64,000 nucleotides of DNA, taken from contig OZ245724.1 of assembly GCA_965227035.1 (NCBI GenBank), positions 2,480,001 to 2,544,000 on the forward strand, in the 5' to 3' direction. The notes under the pieces were generated by a model. The model saw only the letters and a list, made by a program, of their open reading frames with translations. It did not search any database and was not told where the DNA came from. Position 1 is the stretch's first letter; each line of letters opens with the position of its first letter. Below, in pieces: positions 60,162-64,000 of this stretch. A program made the translations under genes and the position numbers. The DNA is from CBDDFQ01 sp965227035. GTDB taxonomy: Bacteria; Pseudomonadota; Gammaproteobacteria; Burkholderiales; Burkholderiaceae_C.

Positions 60162-61493
60162 TCAATGATCGTGATGCAGATAGCTTGCCTGTTTCGGGAG
60201 TCGCAGACTCACCAGGAACGCAACCACCATCATTGCCGTCACGTACCAGTAGAAAGTCGACTCTATTCCCATGGACTTCAACCAGAGAGCCACGTATTCC
60301 GCCGATCCACCGAAGATCGCGTTGCCCAGTGCGTAAGCAAGTCCGACGCCTAACGCGCGAACTTCCGGCGGGAACATTTCGGCCTTCACGATGCCGCTGA
60401 TCGACGTGTAGAAACTCACGATTGCCAGCGCCAGGGTAATGAGCGCGAACGCAAGATACGGATTGGTCACGTGCTGAAGTGTCGTAAGAATGGGCACGGT
60501 ACATATCGCTCCGAGCGCGCCGAACAACATCATGTTCGTGCGCCTGCCGATTCGGTCCGACAGGGCACCGAACACGGGCTGCATGCACATGTACAGAAAC
60601 AGACATGCGGTCATCACATTGCTTGCAGTCTTGATGGACATGCCCGCAGAGTTCACCAGGTACTTTTGCATGTACGTAGTGAATGTGTAGAAGATCAGCG
60701 AGCCGCCCGCGGTGTATCCAACCACCGTCAGAAACGCGGCGCGATGGTGTTTCCATATGCCGGAAATGGTGCCCGCGTTCTTGTTCGCACGGGTTTCCGC
60801 CGTGGAAGTTTCATGCAGCGTGCGACGAAGCATCAAGGCCACGATGGCTGTTATGGCTCCGATGACAAACGGAATACGCCAACCCCACGCGCGCAACTCT
60901 GCTTCGGTGAGAAACGATTGCAGAATCACCACCAAGAGCACTGCCAGCAGTTGGCCTCCAATCAGCGTCACGTACTGAAACGACGAGAAGAACCCGCGTT
61001 TTCCACGCAGAGCCACTTCGCTCATGTACGTGGCAGTGGTTCCATATTCGCCGCCGACCGACAGGCCCTGCACGAGTCGCGCCAACAGCAGAAGCGCTGG
61101 CGCCCATGCACCAATTGCGGCATAGGTCGGCAGAAACGCAATCAAGAGCGACCCGCCGCACATCATCACCACCGAGGTGACCATGGAAGTCTTGCGGCCC
61201 CGGCGATCTGCCAGTCGGCCGAAAATCCAGCCGCCGATCGGTCGCATCAGAAACCCGGCAGCGAATACGCCTGCTGTGTTCAAAAGTTGTGCGGTTGGAT
61301 CTGACTTGGGAAAAAAGGAAGGTGCGAAGTAGATCGCACAAAAAGCATAAACATAAAAATCGAACCACTCGACCAGGTTGCCGGACGAAGCGGCGACGAT
61401 GGCGAAAATCCGTTTTCTTTTCTCTTCGAAGGTGTATGCGCGAGGAGCCTCTCCACTTGTGACGGAGCCGGCCTCTGGATTGACTGTTGACAT
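60162..61493 (-). CDS. MHS-family MFS transporter (organic acid/proton symporter)
   Basis: The 443-residue protein has twelve membrane helices and the metabolite:H+ symporter pattern: SSGNLVEWFDFYVYAF near the N-terminus, RPIGGWIFGRLADRRGRKTS after helix 2 and GLSVGGEYGTTATYMSE in helix 5. Such carriers (KgtP, ProP, ShiA, citrate) take up organic acids, betaines or shikimate. The exact substrate cannot be told. It appears monocistronic, convergent with the marR-type gene. Confidence 0.88.
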   Translation of the reverse strand: MSTVNPEAGSVTSGEAPRAYTFEEKRKRIFAIVAASSGNLVEWFDFYVYAFCAIYFAPSFFPKSDPTAQLLNTAGVFAAGFLMRPIGGWIFGRLADRRGRKTSMVTSVVMMCGGSLLIAFLPTYAAIGAWAPALLLLARLVQGLSVGGEYGTTATYMSEVALRGKRGFFSSFQYVTLIGGQLLAVLLVVILQSFLTEAELRAWGWRIPFVIGAITAIVALMLRRTLHETSTAETRANKNAGTISGIWKHHRAAFLTVVGYTAGGSLIFYTFTTYMQKYLVNSAGMSIKTASNVMTACLFLYMCMQPVFGALSDRIGRRTNMMLFGALGAICTVPILTTLQHVTNPYLAFALITLALAIVSFYTSISGIVKAEMFPPEVRALGVGLAYALGNAIFGGSAEYVALWLKSMGIESTFYWYVTAMMVVAFLVSLRLPKQASYLHHDH

Positions 61494-61754
61494 GAAAAAT
61501 CTCGGTTCTTGGAGTAGTTTTTGGAGGCCTTAACTGTAAGCGTCTAGCCGAACGCCTCGCTGACAAGGTTATTGCAGCCCTGACCGTTTAGCTGTAGGCC
61601 GTCACCCCTTTTTGGATACGAACTCCTTGGAAATTTCCGGTAGTTGGCGATTTATTTCGTAGCGGGGAGTGCGCACTTTTTTGCCCAGCCTTCACTCACC
61701 CTTTACGGGCCACTCAGACCATGAGGGCTCATCCACGGAAAAAGGGAAGGCAAC

Positions 61755-62264
61755 ATGTATCGCAAAACGCTAGTCACGACAGCAACTGCTCTAGCCATGG
61801 GCGTCAGCTCGATGGCATGGGCTCAGCCCATGGGCGGACCTAACGGAACACCGGGTCGTCCTGGCCCGGGCGGTCCTCCCCCCCAAGTTCAGAACGCCCC
61901 TCAGCGTCCCCATGCGATGCCACCTCCGCGTCCGCCGGGCCCGATGCATCATGCGCCTCATCACGCCCCGCATCACGGGCCTGCGTGGGGCCACGGCCAT
62001 AGACCACCTCCGCCCCCGATCGCCTATCACAGGCCGCCTCCGAGGCCAATCATCGTCGGGCCAGGAGCGGGGCCGCAGCACAACTTCTACACCGGTCAGT
62101 ACATACCTCGTTACTACCGGAGCAATCAGTACGTGGTCAACGACTACCGGGTTCACCGCTTGCCGCCTCCACAGCGCGGCTACCACTGGGTTCAGGTGGG
62201 AGCCGACTACGCAATGATCGCCATAGCGACCGGCCTGATCGCGCAAGTGCTGATCGGCCAGTAG
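61755..62264 (+). CDS. RcnB-family periplasmic protein with Pro/His-rich middle
   Basis: The 169-residue product has a signal peptide (TTATALAMGVSSMAWA), a Pro/Gly/His-rich middle (residues about 25-95, with runs like MHHAPHHAPHHG that could bind metal ions) and a C-terminal RcnB-like domain ending YHWVQVGADYAMIAIATGLI. RcnB in E. coli is a periplasmic protein affecting nickel/cobalt balance. Here the role is inferred from the domain only. The gene stands alone, preceded by AAGGGAAGG. Confidence 0.75.
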   Translation: MYRKTLVTTATALAMGVSSMAWAQPMGGPNGTPGRPGPGGPPPQVQNAPQRPHAMPPPRPPGPMHHAPHHAPHHGPAWGHGHRPPPPPIAYHRPPPRPIIVGPGAGPQHNFYTGQYIPRYYRSNQYVVNDYRVHRLPPPQRGYHWVQVGADYAMIAIATGLIAQVLIGQ

Positions 62265-62279
62265 CGCTCTCGCGTTGAC

Positions 62280-62741
62280 TTACCGCAGTCTGCCCACGTT
62301 CGGCAGGCTGCAGGTTCGGTCGATGATTCGTCGCGCAGGATTCTGCGCAATGTCGACGAACGCCATCTTGTAGATACGTGCGTCCGGATAGGTCAGCGTT
62401 TTGGGATCGCCCTTCCACAAGGGCTGTGCGTAAAACGATTGGGTGGCATGAAATGCTTCGCGGGTGTCGCAATGCACGACGACAATCGATTTGTAAGAGC
62501 GAAACTTTCCCGCACGGCCGTCACGCTCGGTGGCGCGGTTGACGCGAATTGCAATCTCGCGAGTAGATGCGTCGCCGAAGACGCTATCGGCATCCAGTTC
62601 CACGGTATCGACACTCGAATTTTTTGGATCTCCGACCAAGGCCATCCACGGGCCGTACTGGGCGAACGAAGCAGCGGGGATCGCCAAGGCCAGCAACGAA
62701 TACGCCAGATTGCAGACGAAGGTTCTCACTAACTTTCTCAT
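62280..62741 (-). CDS. Secreted protein resembling surface-adhesin E domain
   Basis: The 153-residue product has a signal peptide ending near ASFA-Q and a mature domain with WMALVGDPKNSSVDTVELD, KFRSYKSIVVVHCDT and a late conserved-looking cysteine in DRTCSLPNV. The layout resembles small exported proteins named after surface-adhesin protein E of Haemophilus, a weak family link. Two cysteines may form a disulfide. It is convergent with the RcnB-type gene, 15 bp apart. Confidence 0.55.
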   Translation of the reverse strand: MRKLVRTFVCNLAYSLLALAIPAASFAQYGPWMALVGDPKNSSVDTVELDADSVFGDASTREIAIRVNRATERDGRAGKFRSYKSIVVVHCDTREAFHATQSFYAQPLWKGDPKTLTYPDARIYKMAFVDIAQNPARRIIDRTCSLPNVGRLR

Positions 62742-62881
62742 CTCCGGTTCCTGTAATTTTTACTCATTGTGCCGTCAAGCCGGACATGGGAGACATTCGC
62801 ATTGAAACAGGCAAGGGAGAAGCAAGGGAGAGGCAAAGGAGATGTGAGGAAGGCGTGCGGAAGACGTATGGGATCGGTATT

Positions 62882-63826
62882 TCAACAGCATGCGTCGAGA
62901 TGATCGAACACCCTGCCGTCTTCGCGATCGTGAAATACCAGGCTCGCGCCCAGCGATTCCTCGCGCGCAATCTGAACTGTCCCATGATGTTCGACGTGAC
63001 TGATTTTTCGCTCGGCGAACAAGGCTTTCGTGGCCTGCATGTCGCTACTTCCAAGAGCGACTGCCGCAATGAACGGTAGTGTCGGAACACTCATTCCGGG
63101 AAGGTACCGGGCGACGTCTTCTTTTGCGATCAGGTGAACGCTGCCTCGATCGGTATCTACAACGCATCGATTGCCAGCCTGCCTGAAATTGCTTCGAGCG
63201 AATCGTGCGAACTGCGAGGCGCGATCTGCAGGATCTTCTACAACGACCAGCATTTCGCTGAGTCGGTCGGCACGATTGGCGTGACCGACGAGCGACGGAT
63301 GCCACATCGCGTCCGGTGACATGGTCGGAAAAACAATCTGGACCCGACCTTCAGGCCACGCTTTGGGATCGAGTCGAACGATGCTCGCCGAGATCTGTTT
63401 TTCGCCGTCTGGCGTCATATGCATACGGCGCAAGTTCGCAATCGGCGCGGGATCCAATCCGTCCTGCAACAGTGCCGCGTGATGCGCTGCCGCGTGCCAT
63501 CCGCTGAACGCGATCAGATGCAGTCCAGGATATCGTGCGAGCTGTTTTCGCAGCTGAGCGGACATGGGCGTGTCGTGCGTGGGAGCGGTGGTCGGTCCAA
63601 GCACTTCGATCATTCCGCTGCGCAACATGGCGCAACGATTGCCGGTGCCAAGCGGCGCGTAAGGCTCATCGGCCCGCAGTTTGCTGGTGTGCGCCCTAAA
63701 AGGCGTCAACGTGAATCCCAGGCGTTCCATCACGCGCCCCGACTGGTCGAACTCCTCGACTAAGATTGCTGCGTGGTCGAGGAAGACTTCTCCCGAGCGG
63801 GGGAACTGATTCGGATTGACAGTCAT
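62882..63826 (-). CDS. Glyoxalase-like (VOC superfamily) protein
   Basis: The 314-residue protein has two VOC-type halves, the first starting FLDHAAILVEEFDQSGRVMERLGF with MIEVLGPT. This is the pattern of the glyoxalase-like domain found in uncharacterised proteins of Burkholderiales. Metal ligands typical of lyases or dioxygenases are only partly visible, so no reaction is assigned. I chose the ATG at 63826 (MTVNPNQF). The open frame continues to 63904 but would overlap the upstream threonine dehydratase gene, whose stop is five bases before this ATG. Confidence 0.7.
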   Translation of the reverse strand: MTVNPNQFPRSGEVFLDHAAILVEEFDQSGRVMERLGFTLTPFRAHTSKLRADEPYAPLGTGNRCAMLRSGMIEVLGPTTAPTHDTPMSAQLRKQLARYPGLHLIAFSGWHAAAHHAALLQDGLDPAPIANLRRMHMTPDGEKQISASIVRLDPKAWPEGRVQIVFPTMSPDAMWHPSLVGHANRADRLSEMLVVVEDPADRASQFARFARSNFRQAGNRCVVDTDRGSVHLIAKEDVARYLPGMSVPTLPFIAAVALGSSDMQATKALFAERKISHVEHHGTVQIAREESLGASLVFHDREDGRVFDHLDACC

Positions 63827-63831
63827 GCTTT

Positions 63832-64000
63832 TCACGCGCGTGGTGGCGGCGAAACCAGTTTCTTCAAAGTTTCGGGATCGACGTTGCCGCCCGAAAGAAC
63901 ACACACCACTTTCTTGAAAGGCGACAGCCTTTCGCGATGCTCCAGCAGACCCGCGAGACTTGCAGCGCCCGAGGGTTCGACGTAAAGCTTTGCACGCGTC
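63832..64000 (-). CDS. Threonine/serine dehydratase, C-terminal end (partial)
   Basis: Only the last 55 or so residues are in the window. They read AKLYVEPSGAASLAGLLEH and VVCVLSGGNVDPETLK before the stop at 63832-63834. The VEPSGA and LSGGNVD motifs are the cofactor-phosphate and C-terminal elements of PLP-dependent threonine dehydratases (IlvA/TdcB type) and serine racemases. The frame continues past the window edge. It is followed closely by the glyoxalase-like gene on the same strand. Confidence 0.85.
   Translation of the reverse strand, partial: TRAKLYVEPSGAASLAGLLEHRERLSPFKKVVCVLSGGNVDPETLKKLVSPPPRA

Noticed and set aside
1..64000. CRISPR arrays, tRNA or rRNA genes, insertion sequences, prophage
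   Set aside because: No regularly spaced repeats, cloverleaf-like segments, rRNA-like sequence, transposase or phage genes were seen. A covariance scan was not possible here.

Overview
The window looks like chromosome of a heterotrophic betaproteobacterium, most likely Burkholderiales. This rests on gene content: a paired cphA'/cphA locus with a DUF1854 protein and an ABC transporter, urtABCDE, the membrane urate hydroxylase PuuD with a C-terminal cytochrome c domain, a tryptophanyl-tRNA synthetase with a C-terminal extension, and an MmsA/LysR/YbfB-type MFS neighbourhood. I could not run a taxonomic search. I saw no rRNA, tRNA, prophage, insertion sequence or CRISPR array.

The left two thirds is a nitrogen-scavenging region. 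Positions 1-2776 (minus) carry part of a nucleoside-type ABC importer and a LysR regulator, divergent from xdhA-xdhB (2905-6746). Housekeeping and envelope genes follow (HDOD protein, OpgD, bactofilin, AI-2E-family permease). Next come xdhC-puuD-glycerate 2-kinase (14812-11339, minus), several small envelope genes and an M48-type membrane protease. Then come 5-hydroxyisourate hydrolase (minus) and, divergently, the puuE-[uraD::allC fusion]-M20 hydrolase operon (21004-25014). Together these genes encode nearly the whole route hypoxanthine/xanthine -> urate -> 5-hydroxyisourate -> OHCU -> allantoin -> allantoate -> ureidoglycine. The glycerate kinase can take up the glyoxylate-derived carbon.

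The most interesting segment is 25001-33290. A Rieske oxygenase (minus) is divergent from an apparent operon of two NMT1/THI5-type binding proteins, one ATPase and one permease, interleaved with two zinc deaminases, an isopenicillin-N-synthase-like Fe(II)/2-oxoglutarate oxygenase and an isochorismatase-fold cysteine hydrolase. I infer a transport and catabolic system for an oxidised, methylated or otherwise modified nucleobase. Sigma-54-type promoter matches lie upstream of puuE (20902), of the first binding protein (26428) and of the second binding protein (29324). NtrC-like dyads lie near the latter two. The first binding-protein gene also has a structured leader that should be tested as an NMT1-type (xanthine) riboswitch.

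Positions 33312-41206 hold a cyanophycin (multi-L-arginyl-poly-L-aspartate) locus: DUF1854 protein and zinc-ribbon ABC transporter (minus), then cphA' with a degenerate C-terminal ligase and a canonical cphA. They are followed by ureD without any other urease gene, convergent with urtABCDE (47871-42109, minus). The left two thirds therefore combine import and breakdown of purines and urea with storage of the nitrogen as polymer.

The right third (48085-64000) is more ordinary: a PHP-domain nuclease, a YciO-type protein, a site-2 protease, TrpS, a two-component pair, malonate-semialdehyde dehydrogenase with a LysR regulator and MFS transporter, a siderophore-interacting protein with a MarR regulator, an MHS-family MFS transporter, small envelope proteins, a glyoxalase-like protein and the end of a threonine dehydratase. 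All motif and repeat positions were read by eye. Family names are recognition from sequence, not database results.
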